DNA of 64,000 nt from Paenibacillus sp. FSL H3-0469 (GCF_038051945.1 NZ_CP150302.1:1736001-1800000), one strand, 5' to 3'. Positions 35,103-45,230 are shown, numbered from the stretch's first letter. The notes: a model not told the origin generated them from the letters alone. Translations and numbers: made by a program.

Positions 35103-38100
35103 CTAATCCTGCTTGCGTGTTCTGCGGAATACCCGGCTGAGGATAAAGCCGCCCAGAATGAGGCCTGCACCCGTCAGGTAGATCGGCAGCGGGCTGTTCT
35201 CTCCGGTCTGCGGCAGTCTGCCGCTGCCGTCATTCGTACCCGAGACCGTCCCCTGCGGAACCGCATTGTCTTCAATATCCACTTCCGGATTGCCCAGCGG
35301 GATATTATCGTCGATTGGCGTCACCACTTCAGGCGCTGCCGGTCCTGGAGTCACAGTTGGTACCGGTGCAGATGGCTGCGGCGTTCCCGGCAAGCCTGGT
35401 CCTGCAGGAATCTGCGAATCATCGATAATAACTCCCGGTTCGAATGTGCCGGCTGGTGTTGGTGCCGGAGTAAATACCGGTCCTCCACCAGGCGATGTCG
35501 GAACAGGTGTAGCCTCTGGCCCCGTAGAATCTGTAGGCGCTGGCGATGGCACTGTAGTCGGAACTGTAGTCTCTACAGGTGTCTCGGTTGGCACCGGAGT
35601 TACAGTCGGCGTTGGTGTTACTGTCGGCGTTGGTGTTACTGTCGGCGTTGGTGTCACTGTCGGCGTTGGCTGCTCCTCCAGCTTATTATACAGGGTAAGA
35701 TTCAGTACGGCCGATGAGCCGATCGTCACCGGATGCTCCGTGGAATCAAGCACATAGCCTTGCGGTGCAACCGTTTCAATCAGGACATAGCTGCCCAGCC
35801 ACAGATTGTTGAACGCGGCGATGCCTGCTGCATCTGTGGTGCGGGTATTCACCAGCACCCGGTCGCTTCCGTTCAGGCGGTATAGCTCATAGGTAGCTCC
35901 CGCAAGCGGTTTGGCAACATTACCTGCTTCCAGCTTGAAGACATTAAGCGTCCCTCTGACGCCGCTGCCTGTTCCCGAACCGCTGGATACTCCCACGATA
36001 ATCTCCTTGGTTGTTTCCTTGGTGATAAGCTTAACGTTATTACCGCTGAAGCTTACAGAGTTGACCAGCTTATCACCAGTGTTCGCAACGATCAGCGACT
36101 GATATTCCAGCACATAAGCGGAATGGATATCACCAGGGAAGCTTAAGACGAAGGACTGCCTGCCCTGTGCATCGGCGCTGATCGTTAAGGTGTAATCCGT
36201 ATCCTTCTGAAGTGCAGGTCCGCTCTTCGTCACTTCGCCGTTCACGGCCGTAACCGTACGATAGAGCTGGAAGCTGTCCGGCAGCAGGATCTGATTCGTG
36301 CTTGGCACATCGGTGATTACGGCATCTTTTACATGGGACTGGGTACGGTTGATCGCAATGGTCCAGTTCAGCTTATCTCCATTCTGCGCACCGTCTTTGA
36401 ACACATATTCGTCCCCATGCGGGATATCTACCGTAGCCTTCAAATCCTTGGAGACCTTCTTAGTGCCATCCAGCAGATTCGCTGTATTGGCTACCTTAGT
36501 TCCAATTAGCTGTCCGGCCAGGCTGGTCTTGAACACGATATAATAAGGCGAATTAATCGCTTTGCCAAAATCAACCCTCAGCTCATTGCCGCTTCCCACG
36601 CTATAGCTGAACTCATTGCCGTCCACCTCAGCGCCAGGACTATGGTCCCCATTCTTGGCAATATTCATTTTGTATACCTTAAGTGAGCCAGGCACCAGGG
36701 ACTGTCCGTCACCCAGTACATCCGTCACAACAGGATCGGCAATGGATTTGCTGTTGTAATTAACGCCTACGGTCCAGGTCAGCTCTTTGGCAGAAGCATC
36801 ATAGGCTCCCGATTTGAACCCGTTGTTCTTCACCTCGGAATTGGGAATGAACTTCCCGCTGGCTTCGGTCCACTGTGGCTTGTTCTGGCTGTCCTTCCAG
36901 TCAATCCGGGCCACGTTGATGAAATCATTCGTATTGCCGGTAAGCCAGTCATTGCTGAATTCCGTCTGATAACTAATGGTATAAGTACCTGTAACCGGTG
37001 CATTAAACTTCACCTGGAAGCCTTTATTAGGCTGAGCCGGTGAATCCACAAGCAGGGTATAAGCCGATGAAGGGATCACTGTGCCGGATAGAGTACGGAC
37101 CACCAGAGAACCTGAGATGTATTTCTGTCCTCCCTGCGGGAAGCTGTCTGTAACTACCACTTCGTTCATTGGGTAATTGTCACCATTGAACGTGATTTTC
37201 CAGTCGGTCGTATGCTTGTTGTAATCCACCCCGGACAGATTCTTATAGATAATAATGGGCCGGATCAGTTGAGTAGCGTTGCTGCTATAGGTACTGTCAG
37301 AGACAGTGTTCGTGATCTTCGTATCTTTGAACACGCGGTCTGCAGCTTTGGTCGTATATTCGATCAGATAAGCCGATTTCACTGTATGCTTGAACTCCAG
37401 TCTGAATCCGTTGCCGGATTCGCTGCTGACTGGCGTTACTGTGTAATCACTGCCTGCATTAAGAGCCGTACCCTTAGTAGCTTCTCCGGCTGCATTCAGA
37501 GTAACCGGATAGATCCGCACCGAGTTCTCCAGGAGCACCTGGGAGCTGTTGAACACATCCGTCAACACCGCGTTCTCCGGGGAGACCGTCCGGTTATTGT
37601 AGTTGTATTCGATGGCCCAGTTGATGGTCTGGGTGCCCCAGTCATAACGGACGGCTTTTTTGTTAAGGCTGCCTCCGCGTTCAATGTCCACGGTATCCGA
37701 AGCGCTTACCGGGTCACGTCCATCTCCTGTGAAGGTTGCCGTGTTGGTGAAGCTGGACAAGTTGTCGCTTACTACCTGCGTGGTATAAGTGATACGATAT
37801 GCCCCTGTTATCACAGGGTCTGTGAACTGAAGCTTCAGCGTCCCGCCGGAGACGCCGGCAGTATATTTGCTGCTGTCTATCAGCTGCCCTTGCGTAACTG
37901 TGCCGTCTAGCTGAACATTCAGCTGATAGACGGCAAGCGTAACCGTACTGTCCAGTGCCAGCCCGGCAGGAATCGGGTCGGTCACAGCCGCGCCGCTTAC
38001 CGGCTCCAGTCTTTTGTTCACATCAACAGTCCAATCAATATGATCCGCGTTGAAGCCGCTGGAGATTCCCTTCTTGGTAATTGTCGAGCCTACAGTAGGC

Positions 38101-38630
38101 TTGAATGATACCGTAACCGTCTGGACACCCCCGTTCACCGGGAACAGAATCTGCTGGACGGTGCTGCCGCTGATCACTTTTTTGTCAAATTGGGTATTAA
38201 TACGTAAGGTTCCCTGCACATTGGCATGACTCTCGATATAATCGTTGAACGTCATCACTACCTGATGCGTAGCCTGGCTCACTGTGAAGGTGCCTACCGC
38301 CCCGTCGTCCGATTCCAGTCCGCCCTGAATGTCATTGAAGAGCTGGAACTGCTCGGGAAGCTGGAAGGTGAAGCTGTCTCCCTGGCTATAGCCGTGGCCG
38401 TTAGGAAGCGACCAGGTATAGTCCAGCTTAACGGTCGAATCCACATCATACACACTGCCTGTCACCGTCTGTCCATCCGGACCATATACCGCCATGGATA
38501 CACTGGTAATAATGTCCCGGTCCTGCTCAATAGCCGCCGCTGTTGCCTGTTTGGTGAAGCCCAGCCCTGAGACCAATTGCACAACCAACATGACCAGGAC
38601 CACTGCCAGGCTTGTTCTTTTTTTCACCAT
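35103..38630 (-). CDS. LPXTG-anchored multidomain surface protein (adhesin-like)
   Basis: 1175-residue wall protein. A signal peptide (1-33) is followed by an N-terminal adhesin-like domain (to ~190). Then come five repeats of ~150 residues, each opening with a W-x-[VI]-x-x-N signature (DHIDWTVDVN, QTINWAIEYN, HTTDWKITFN, KELTWTVGVN, DKLNWTIAIN), resembling collagen-binding/isopeptide domains of Gram-positive adhesins. One SpaA/CnaB-like domain follows (FKLEAG ... LIETVAPQGYVLDS, with Lys and Glu for an isopeptide bond). A Pro/Thr stalk precedes LPQTG (1139-1143), a membrane helix and RRTRKQD. No sortase gene is in the window. Probably surface attachment. Confidence 0.9.
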   Translation of the reverse strand: MVKKRTSLAVVLVMLVVQLVSGLGFTKQATAAAIEQDRDIITSVSMAVYGPDGQTVTGSVYDVDSTVKLDYTWSLPNGHGYSQGDSFTFQLPEQFQLFNDIQGGLESDDGAVGTFTVSQATHQVVMTFNDYIESHANVQGTLRINTQFDKKVISGSTVQQILFPVNGGVQTVTVSFKPTVGSTITKKGISSGFNADHIDWTVDVNKRLEPVSGAAVTDPIPAGLALDSTVTLAVYQLNVQLDGTVTQGQLIDSSKYTAGVSGGTLKLQFTDPVITGAYRITYTTQVVSDNLSSFTNTATFTGDGRDPVSASDTVDIERGGSLNKKAVRYDWGTQTINWAIEYNYNNRTVSPENAVLTDVFNSSQVLLENSVRIYPVTLNAAGEATKGTALNAGSDYTVTPVSSESGNGFRLEFKHTVKSAYLIEYTTKAADRVFKDTKITNTVSDSTYSSNATQLIRPIIIYKNLSGVDYNKHTTDWKITFNGDNYPMNEVVVTDSFPQGGQKYISGSLVVRTLSGTVIPSSAYTLLVDSPAQPNKGFQVKFNAPVTGTYTISYQTEFSNDWLTGNTNDFINVARIDWKDSQNKPQWTEASGKFIPNSEVKNNGFKSGAYDASAKELTWTVGVNYNSKSIADPVVTDVLGDGQSLVPGSLKVYKMNIAKNGDHSPGAEVDGNEFSYSVGSGNELRVDFGKAINSPYYIVFKTSLAGQLIGTKVANTANLLDGTKKVSKDLKATVDIPHGDEYVFKDGAQNGDKLNWTIAINRTQSHVKDAVITDVPSTNQILLPDSFQLYRTVTAVNGEVTKSGPALQKDTDYTLTISADAQGRQSFVLSFPGDIHSAYVLEYQSLIVANTGDKLVNSVSFSGNNVKLITKETTKEIIVGVSSGSGTGSGVRGTLNVFKLEAGNVAKPLAGATYELYRLNGSDRVLVNTRTTDAAGIAAFNNLWLGSYVLIETVAPQGYVLDSTEHPVTIGSSAVLNLTLYNKLEEQPTPTVTPTPTVTPTPTVTPTPTVTPVPTETPVETTVPTTVPSPAPTDSTGPEATPVPTSPGGGPVFTPAPTPAGTFEPGVIIDDSQIPAGPGLPGTPQPSAPVPTVTPGPAAPEVVTPIDDNIPLGNPEVDIEDNAVPQGTVSGTNDGSGRLPQTGENSPLPIYLTGAGLILGGFILSRVFRRTRKQD
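35608..35675. repeat. 18-bp tandem repeat in the adhesin stalk
   Basis: About four copies of GGCGTTGGTGTTACTGTC, coding on the minus strand for PTPTVT hexapeptides. Near-identity at DNA level suggests recent copy-number change. Confidence 0.85.
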
Positions 38631-38911
38631 TTCCCATAAGCCCCCGTTCTTTCAATTGAATGATTTGAAACATACCTGCTAAAAAGATGGCTGCTGAACG
38701 CACCGGTAAGGACACACTCCACCTGAAGTTTCGTTATGTATACGGGCTAAGAGTCCATCTTATGTAAATAAACTAGTAAACCTGACTTTTCTGCCCACAA
38801 CAGACGATATATACTTATATCACCTAAGAGTAGAACTTTAGAATCAGAAATGGTTAAAATTAAAGAAAATATTATGCAACTCTTAATTCCGGACTCAAGG
38901 AGAGATTCCAA

Positions 38912-39673
38912 GTGAACCGAACTTTATTCTGGGACCGTGCCCGTGACAGCGATTTCGTCATGCTATCCGTCTCCCATCTCGTTGCCCTGGCTATTATTTC
39001 CTTATGCTGCTTGGCGCTCTTTGGTTCCCGCTTCGCCCTGCGCAGCCGGTCCGGCTTGCGGTTAGGTATACGCCTGCTGCTGATCCTGCTGCTGGCTGCT
39101 TCCGAGGGCGGCCTGCATGTCTGGTATCTGTCCCATCACAGCTGGAGCCGCAGTACATCCCTGCCGCTGGAACTATGCGGAATTACCCTGCTCCTGTCGA
39201 TCGTGATGCTGCTAACGAGCAGCAGACTGCTGTACAGCTTTCTGTATTTTGCCGGAATCGGAGGTGCATTCATCGCCCTGCTTACGCCTAATCTGGTCTA
39301 TCCGTTTCCTCATTTCCGCTTCCTGCTCTTCTTCATCGCCCACGGGTCGATCATACTTGCGTCTCTGTACATGACCTGGGTCGAAGGATATAAGCCCACC
39401 TGGCGCTCGCTGTTCTTCACCATGCTCTGCCTGAACCTTGTCGCTGCTTGTGTATACGCCGCCAATGTACTGCTGGACTCCAACTATATGTTCCTGATGC
39501 ACAAGCCCAGCACGTTCTCGGTACTGGACTATTTCGGCCCTTATCCCTACTATCTGCTGGTTGAAGAAGGCTTTGCCTTCGTCATCTTCCTCCTGATGTT
39601 CCTGCTCTTCTTCAAGCTGCCGGAGCTGTACATGGCCCGCCGCGCCGCAGCCAGCCGGAAACTTGGCCGGTAA
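38912..39673 (+). CDS. TIGR02206-type integral membrane protein (YwaF-like)
   Basis: 253-residue membrane protein with about seven helices. The pattern SLPLELCGITLLLSIVML, LLTPNLVYPFPHFRFLLFF and NYMFLMHKP is typical of the TIGR02206/YwaF family of unknown function. The GTG start is supported by AAGGAGA. It is divergent from the LPXTG gene, with 281 bases between them that hold no evident structure beyond AT-rich promoter-like sequence. It is followed by a repeat array. Confidence 0.87.
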   Translation: MNRTLFWDRARDSDFVMLSVSHLVALAIISLCCLALFGSRFALRSRSGLRLGIRLLLILLLAASEGGLHVWYLSHHSWSRSTSLPLELCGITLLLSIVMLLTSSRLLYSFLYFAGIGGAFIALLTPNLVYPFPHFRFLLFFIAHGSIILASLYMTWVEGYKPTWRSLFFTMLCLNLVAACVYAANVLLDSNYMFLMHKPSTFSVLDYFGPYPYYLLVEEGFAFVIFLLMFLLFFKLPELYMARRAAASRKLGR

Positions 39674-39691
39674 ATGCAGAGGGGGAGATTC

Positions 39692-39820
39692 AGGGGCATT
39701 AGTGCCCTTCATTTCTGCCTCGCGCCGATTTTCTGCGGATTCAGGGGCACTTGTGTCCCTCATTTCTGCCTCGAGCCGATTTTCTGCAAGTTCAGGAGCA
39801 TGTTAGTTAGACAAACGTAT
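39692..39820. repeat. tandem array, family 1 (51-bp unit), third locus
   Basis: Units at 39692, 39743 and 39794 (the last partial), exactly 51 bases apart. The core is TTCAGGGGCATTAGTGCCCT then TCATTTCTGCCTCGCGCCGA and TTTTCTGC. It is homologous along the full unit to the 22461 array. The GGGGCATTAGTGCCC segment can fold into a short hairpin. Confidence 0.82.
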
Positions 39821-39884
39821 TTTGTTTCGGATGTTTTGAAGCTTTCTAGGAAATCCAACTGCTATGTTCAATTCCCCGCACGGC

Positions 39885-39922
39885 AAAAAGCACCCGGCTG
39901 GATAACCCAGCCGGGTGCTTCG
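39885..39922 (-). terminator. terminator of ppiB
   Basis: AGCACCCGGCTGG-ataa-CCAGCCGGGTGCT, followed on the minus strand by TTTTT. Confidence 0.88.
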
Positions 39923-39974
39923 GCGATGCCATAAAGAGGAGATCCTCCCCTATAGCATCTATGGAGTGCTTGTA

Positions 39975-40406
39975 TTAAGCTTCTACAATTTCAACGGTCG
40001 TCATCTTGTCGCGGCCTTTGAAAGCGTCAACCAGATCCATGCCTTCAACCACTTTGCCGAATACTGTGTGTACTCCGTCCAGGTGCGGCTGTGGAGCATA
40101 AGCGATATAGAACTGGCTTCCGCCTGTGTTCTTGCCGGCATGGGCCATAGCCAGGGAGCCGCGCTCGTGCTTGTTCGGGTTGATCTCGCAGTTGATGGTG
40201 TATCCAGGACCGCCGGTGCCTGTACCGTTAGGGCAGCCGCCTTGTGCTACGAAGCCTGGAATCACGCGGTGGAACAACAATCCGTTGTAGAAGCCGTCTT
40301 TAGCCAGCTTCTCAAAGTTTGCTACTGTATTAGGCGCATCCTGATCGAACAAGTCGATCAGCACAACACCGCCGTTTTCGAGTGTAATTTTCGCTTGCTT
40401 AGCCAT
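39975..40406 (-). CDS. ppiB: peptidyl-prolyl cis-trans isomerase (cyclophilin)
   Basis: 143-residue cytoplasmic cyclophilin. Active-site blocks are [34 protein letters not shown] and [14 protein letters not shown]. It catalyses prolyl isomerisation in folding proteins. The start [13 protein letters not shown] follows AAAGGGG. Located next to lysA, as in B. subtilis. Confidence 0.95.
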   Translation of the reverse strand: MAKQAKITLENGGVVLIDLFDQDAPNTVANFEKLAKDGFYNGLLFHRVIPGFVAQGGCPNGTGTGGPGYTINCEINPNKHERGSLAMAHAGKNTGGSQFYIAYAPQPHLDGVHTVFGKVVEGMDLVDAFKGRDKMTTVEIVEA

Positions 40407-40531
40407 ATGTAAATGACCCCTTTCGAAATGACAAATGTAGAACACGTTTATTAGTTTACTATGAAACGGGGCACAAAGCAAAGCAAGCGGGAAGTCTTCC
40501 CGCCTGCCGCTATAGCACAACCCGTATAGTC

Positions 40532-41866
40532 TTATTTCGTAACGGCCTGTTTGGCAATCCGTGCAGGCACGATATCATTGGCAACAATGTCCTGATGGGA
40601 CTCACGGCGTACTACCAGATCGCTCTGCCCGTTCTGCACGAATACCACCGCCGGACGGCGGATACGGTTGTAGTTGCTGGCCATGGAGTAATTGTAAGCA
40701 CCAGTGCAGGCCACAGCCAGCAGATCGCCGCTCTCCACCTTAGGCAGCTCAACGTCCCAGATCAGCATATCGCCGCTCTCGCAGCATTTGCCGGCGATGG
40801 ATACCTTCTCCACGTTAGGCTCAGTCGCACGGCTTGCCAGCAGCGCTTCGTACTTGGATTCATACAGGGCCGGACGCGGATTATCGGTCATGCCGCCGTC
40901 AACGGCTACGTATTTGCGCACACCCGGAATCTCCTTGCTGGTTCCAACTGTGTACAGGGTCGTACCGGCATCCCCTACGATGCTGCGGCCCGGCTCCACC
41001 CAGATCTGCGGCAGTGAATCGTTAATGCCGGTGAAGTGGGTCTTCACAGCATCTGTGATGGCTGCGACATATTCGGATACCTGCAGCGGCGTATCGCCGT
41101 CCACATAACGGATTCCGAAGCCTCCGCCCAGGTTGACTACAGGGAAGCTGATTCCCAGCTCTTCCTTGACGGCACGGGTGAACTCAGCGATACGTTCAAC
41201 AGCAAGCTGGAAGCCTTCGGTCTCAAAAATCTGCGACCCGATATGCGAATGCACCCCGAGCAGATTCAGATTAGTTAGGCTGTCAGCCAGGCTAACCGCT
41301 TCACGGGCCGAACCGTTGCCGATATCGAAGCCGAATTTGGAGTCGGTCTGTCCTGTGGAAGCGTAGGCATGATGGGCATGGGCTTCCACCCCGGGCGTCA
41401 CGCGCAGCAGAATATTAACCGTCACTTCTCTGCGGGCGGCAATGGACTGAAGCAGGCGGAGCTCCACCAGATTATCGGCGACAAAGCAGCCAATCCCAGC
41501 ATCGATCGCCATCTCAATCTCATCCGGTGTCTTATTATTGCCGTGGAAATGAATGCGTTCCGCCGGGAAACCGGCTTGCAGCGCAGTATACAGCTCTCCA
41601 TCGGAGACCACATCCAGCGACAATCCTTCCTCATCCGCAAGCCGGCACATCGCCATCGTCGAGAACGCCTTGCTGGCATAAGCCACCTGGAACCCGAGAC
41701 CGGAAGCTGTGAATGCCTCCATGTACTCGCGGCAGCGGCGGCGGACCAATTGCTCGTCCACTATATATAGCGGTGTTCCATATTCCGCCTTCAATTCGGT
41801 TACATCACATCCGCCGATCTCCAAATGCCCTGCATCATTGATTCGGCTCGTCCCGTGTAAAAACAT
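40532..41866 (-). CDS. lysA: diaminopimelate decarboxylase
   Basis: 444-residue PLP enzyme that converts meso-diaminopimelate to lysine. Lys66 in VAYASKAFS forms the Schiff base; [34 protein letters not shown] and [10 protein letters not shown] are family signatures. The start [10 protein letters not shown] is chosen for GGAGG eight bases upstream. It is downstream of spoVAF with a gap of 192 bases and a possible promoter of its own. Confidence 0.97.
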   Translation of the reverse strand: MFLHGTSRINDAGHLEIGGCDVTELKAEYGTPLYIVDEQLVRRRCREYMEAFTASGLGFQVAYASKAFSTMAMCRLADEEGLSLDVVSDGELYTALQAGFPAERIHFHGNNKTPDEIEMAIDAGIGCFVADNLVELRLLQSIAARREVTVNILLRVTPGVEAHAHHAYASTGQTDSKFGFDIGNGSAREAVSLADSLTNLNLLGVHSHIGSQIFETEGFQLAVERIAEFTRAVKEELGISFPVVNLGGGFGIRYVDGDTPLQVSEYVAAITDAVKTHFTGINDSLPQIWVEPGRSIVGDAGTTLYTVGTSKEIPGVRKYVAVDGGMTDNPRPALYESKYEALLASRATEPNVEKVSIAGKCCESGDMLIWDVELPKVESGDLLAVACTGAYNYSMASNYNRIRRPAVVFVQNGQSDLVVRRESHQDIVANDIVPARIAKQAVTK

Positions 41867-41998
41867 TGCGCAGTCCTCCAATTTCTGTGGAATCATCCGA
41901 TCCACCCTGTCTAGTATATGATTTGGGGCCCCGATGCGTTCCTGTAAAAGATGCTCAGAATACAAATCCGGCTTATTGCGGGGCTATTCAGTATACTC

Positions 41999-42028
41999 AG
42001 TATAACAGACAGAGGGAACACCGTTGAA
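41999..42028 (-). promoter_or_regulatory. possible sigma-A promoter of lysA
   Basis: Minus strand TTCAAC, 18 bases, TATACT, about 130 bases before the lysA start. The -35 is weak. Confidence 0.35.
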
Positions 42029-42058
42029 TGGACTTTTTTGCAGTTGATTTGTATTTTC

Positions 42059-44791
42059 CTACGACTTGCGCGGGGCGTCCTTATTCTCAGGCATCCTGGT
42101 GTTATCTCTTGTTTTGTTGAAGGATGGCCTTGTTTTGGAGCTGAGCACCGGCTGACGCAGAAGGATCTCCGCCATAGCTTTTGCATTAAATGGTATAAAC
42201 GGCCACATGTATGGAGAGTTATACGAACGGTGTGTGGTTAGCAGCACCACCAGCAGTGTCGTCCCGATCATGAAGCCGGGGATGCCATAAGCAGCTACCG
42301 CCAGCAGCAGTGCAAGCCGGACAATCCGGTTAGCCAGCCCCAGCTCGTAGCTCGGCGTTGCAAACATCCCGATAGAGGCCACCGCCATATAGAGCACCAC
42401 TTCATTGACAAAAAGCCCGGTCTGTACGGCGATATCACCGACCAGAATGGCAGCGATCAGCCCCATCGCGGAGCCGAGCGGGGTCGGTGTATGCACCGCA
42501 GCCATCCGCAGCAGGTCCACCCCCAGCTCAACGATCAGAAACTGGGCAATAAGCGGGAGATTGGCTGATTTTTGCGGACCGATGAAATCCAGCATGCCGG
42601 GCTTCAGCTCCGGATGAAGCACCATCAGCATCCACAGCGGGAGCAGGAACATCGACGCAAAGATCCCGATGAAGCGGACCCAGCGCAGATAGCTCCCCAT
42701 AAAAGGGGTCTGGCGGTTCTCTTCCGCATGCTGGCAAAGATCAAAAAACGTCGTCGGCAGCACCATGACACTCGGTGAGGTATCGACAAAAACAACGACC
42801 CGGCCCTCCAGCAGATGAGAGGCAACAATATCCGGCCGTTCCGAATAACGGACCAGCGGATAGGGGTTCCAACCGCCGCCGACAATAGCCTCCTCCAGCT
42901 GCTTGTCTGCCAGGGGAATGCCGTCGAGATTGACGCTTTTCAGCTTGTCGGTAACAGCCTGCACCTGGGTCTTATCCACGATGTCATCAATGTAGGCCAG
43001 ACAGACATCCGTCCGGGTCCGCCGTCCGATCTGGTGCATCTCCAGCTTCAGCCCCGGGTCGCGGATACGCCTTCTCACCAGGGCCACATTGCTCAGCAGC
43101 GTCTCTGTGAAGCCGTCGCGCGCTCCGCGGACCACCCGCTCAATCGACGGTTCATCCGGGCTTCGGGAAGGGTACGAACGGGTATCCATGATGATAGCCT
43201 GTGATTCCCCTTCAATGAAGAACGCACTCATGCCGGATAACACTTTGTTGATGCTCTCGCTGAACAGCTCGCCTTTCTCCACCTGAACATGGGGAATATA
43301 TTCACTCATGAAGCTGGCGACGACATCGGTCGATACATTTTCAGGGGTCAGATAGGTCAGGCGCTTCAGAATTTCATCGATAATCGTATCCTTGGCGAAG
43401 CCGCTGATGCAGAGCAGTGCTGCGCGTTTTCCGCCGAAGGACATTTCCCTGAACACAATATCGAAGGATGAGCCCAGCCCAAGCACCTCGGTCAGTGTAT
43501 TCTTGGCATCCGCAAGTGATTGCGGGATCTTGTCATTGCCTTGCCAATACGTAATCGACTGCTCCAGGGAGTCAGAGCGTTCATTGTCCCTTTTTTGCTG
43601 CATGGGGTCCTTGGGCTTGCTTGCAGAATCCGCTCCCTGACCGGCTTTGGCCTTCTTGGGGGCGGACTGCTTAGGTGCGGACTGCTTCGGCTGCTGTGGC
43701 TGACCAGCTTCCTGACTGTCCTCCTGATCCTCAGACTCTTCATCATCTCCAAATAATCTGGCAAAAAAGCCTTTATGGCTCTTATCCGGCGTCTGCGCCC
43801 CCAGTTCGTCCGAGGTTTCCATGTCCTGTGACTTGTCTCTGCCGTCCTCATGGGCTCCATCTTCCAGGCCGGAATCCGCACCTGAATGTTCCGTCACTGA
43901 ATGTTCCGTCCCTGCCTGCGCAGCTTCTGACTGCTCGGTTGTACCGGCTCCTTCAGCATCCGCTGATTCCGGGCCTGCAAAACCGGCGGAGGCAGAATCT
44001 CCGGCAAAATGCGCGTCCTGCTGCGAATGGTCATTTGTTTGGTCAGTTGCCTGGTCTCCCTTCCCGGATTCCGCAGACGCTTCCTCCGGCTGACCGGACT
44101 TACCCAGTTCATCCGCAGCTTCCATCTCCTGATTCGGTCCATCCGTATTGCCGGAGCCGTCCCCGGCCTGCTCCTCCGGCCCGGCATCGTCGCCGAACAG
44201 ACTGCTGAAGAACCCTTTGATCCCTCCGCCGGACGATTCCTGATCGTCTCCGTCCCCGGATGCGGGATCGTCCTCGGTGCGGGACTCATCATCTGTAGCC
44301 GCAGCACTCTGAGCGCCCTCAGCCACACTTTCTCCAGACGCAGCATCTTTCCCGCTAACAGCCCCAGTGTCTCCAGGTGCAGCATTCTTATCACCGCTTG
44401 CTTCATTATCCCCAGACACAGCACTCTGACCGCCGTCATCCTCACCTTCTCCAGCTGCTGCGTTCTTACCGCCGCTATCCTCCCCGCCGGTATTGGACGG
44501 AGCATCCAGGCCCGAAGGGCTCTCCTTCCCGCCCTCAATCGGGCGTGTCACCGCGCCCAGCTCCGCTGACGCCTCCAGCTCCTGCCCCTTGCTACTCTGG
44601 GACGCAGGCGCTTGCTCTTCCTGCTCTGGCGACTGCTGCCCCGTCACCGCGCCCAGCTCCTGACCCTTGCTACTCTGGGACGCTGCCGGTTGCTCTGCTT
44701 GCTCCGGTGACTTCTGCTCCGTGCTCTGCTCCGCAGAACGGTCTTTCTTTTTATCCGTCTCTACCGGATCACCGCTGTGAATATATCTCAC
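42059..44791 (-). CDS. spoVAF: spore germination protein SpoVAF with long acidic N-terminal extension
   Basis: 910 residues, against about 490 for usual SpoVAF. The GerA-family core starts near residue 403 (SITYWQGNDKIPQSL) and contains the N-terminal soluble domain and the membrane part (LPLWMLMVLHPELKPGMLDF; HTPTPLGSAMGLIAA; SYELGLANRIVRLALLL). The first ~400 residues are low-complexity, rich in Glu, Asp, Gly, Ala, Ser and Gln, with a duplicated short motif KGFF[SA]xLFGDD at 192-202 and 340-350 and a repeated SQSSKGQEL. The GTG start has GGGGG upstream. Last gene of spoVAA-spoVAB-spoVAF; lysA follows. It sits in the spore inner membrane and helps germination. Confidence 0.9.
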   Translation of the reverse strand: MRYIHSGDPVETDKKKDRSAEQSTEQKSPEQAEQPAASQSSKGQELGAVTGQQSPEQEEQAPASQSSKGQELEASAELGAVTRPIEGGKESPSGLDAPSNTGGEDSGGKNAAAGEGEDDGGQSAVSGDNEASGDKNAAPGDTGAVSGKDAASGESVAEGAQSAAATDDESRTEDDPASGDGDDQESSGGGIKGFFSSLFGDDAGPEEQAGDGSGNTDGPNQEMEAADELGKSGQPEEASAESGKGDQATDQTNDHSQQDAHFAGDSASAGFAGPESADAEGAGTTEQSEAAQAGTEHSVTEHSGADSGLEDGAHEDGRDKSQDMETSDELGAQTPDKSHKGFFARLFGDDEESEDQEDSQEAGQPQQPKQSAPKQSAPKKAKAGQGADSASKPKDPMQQKRDNERSDSLEQSITYWQGNDKIPQSLADAKNTLTEVLGLGSSFDIVFREMSFGGKRAALLCISGFAKDTIIDEILKRLTYLTPENVSTDVVASFMSEYIPHVQVEKGELFSESINKVLSGMSAFFIEGESQAIIMDTRSYPSRSPDEPSIERVVRGARDGFTETLLSNVALVRRRIRDPGLKLEMHQIGRRTRTDVCLAYIDDIVDKTQVQAVTDKLKSVNLDGIPLADKQLEEAIVGGGWNPYPLVRYSERPDIVASHLLEGRVVVFVDTSPSVMVLPTTFFDLCQHAEENRQTPFMGSYLRWVRFIGIFASMFLLPLWMLMVLHPELKPGMLDFIGPQKSANLPLIAQFLIVELGVDLLRMAAVHTPTPLGSAMGLIAAILVGDIAVQTGLFVNEVVLYMAVASIGMFATPSYELGLANRIVRLALLLAVAAYGIPGFMIGTTLLVVLLTTHRSYNSPYMWPFIPFNAKAMAEILLRQPVLSSKTRPSFNKTRDNTRMPENKDAPRKS

Positions 44792-44804
44792 TCCCTAGCC
44801 CCCT

Positions 44805-45230
44805 TTACTGTTGATAGACAAACCAGTCGAACAACGAGCCCGCCACCTTGCCGCATACCATCGCCATTAAGAGACCAAGCAGCAGATGGGTCATATGCAG
44901 ACGTTTGGCCAGGATCGGCAGGACATTGAGCACCTCAGTCAGTGCCGCGGCCAGCATGCCGATGAATATGCCGTTGAACAGGCCGACCCCCAGCTCAATT
45001 AGCGGACCGGCCGCCATTTTCCAGTTCCAGAAGTCACTCACCGTCCCCAGCAGGGAACCGCCGACCATCGCTCCCTCATACCAGTGAACCTTGTCATAGG
45101 AGGAGGTGAGCTGTGCCAGCCGGGGAATGATATCCAGCACTACGAATAGCGCAATCACCCCGCCTCCCACCGCGATTCCCCCGGCAATCCCGAGCAGCAG
45201 ATGAAGTCCGAGCGACAACGGTGCCGTCAT
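44805..45230 (-). CDS. spoVAB: stage V sporulation protein AB
   Basis: 141-residue polytopic membrane protein with four to five helices, matching SpoVAB by length, by motifs (WYEGAMVGGSLLGTVSDFW; GLFNGIFIGMLAAALTEVLN) and by position after spoVAA. Part of the SpoVA machinery that moves dipicolinic acid into the forespore. Its ATG overlaps the spoVAA stop (ATGA), and spoVAF follows 13 bases later. Confidence 0.94.
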   Translation of the reverse strand: MTAPLSLGLHLLLGIAGGIAVGGGVIALFVVLDIIPRLAQLTSSYDKVHWYEGAMVGGSLLGTVSDFWNWKMAAGPLIELGVGLFNGIFIGMLAAALTEVLNVLPILAKRLHMTHLLLGLLMAMVCGKVAGSLFDWFVYQQ

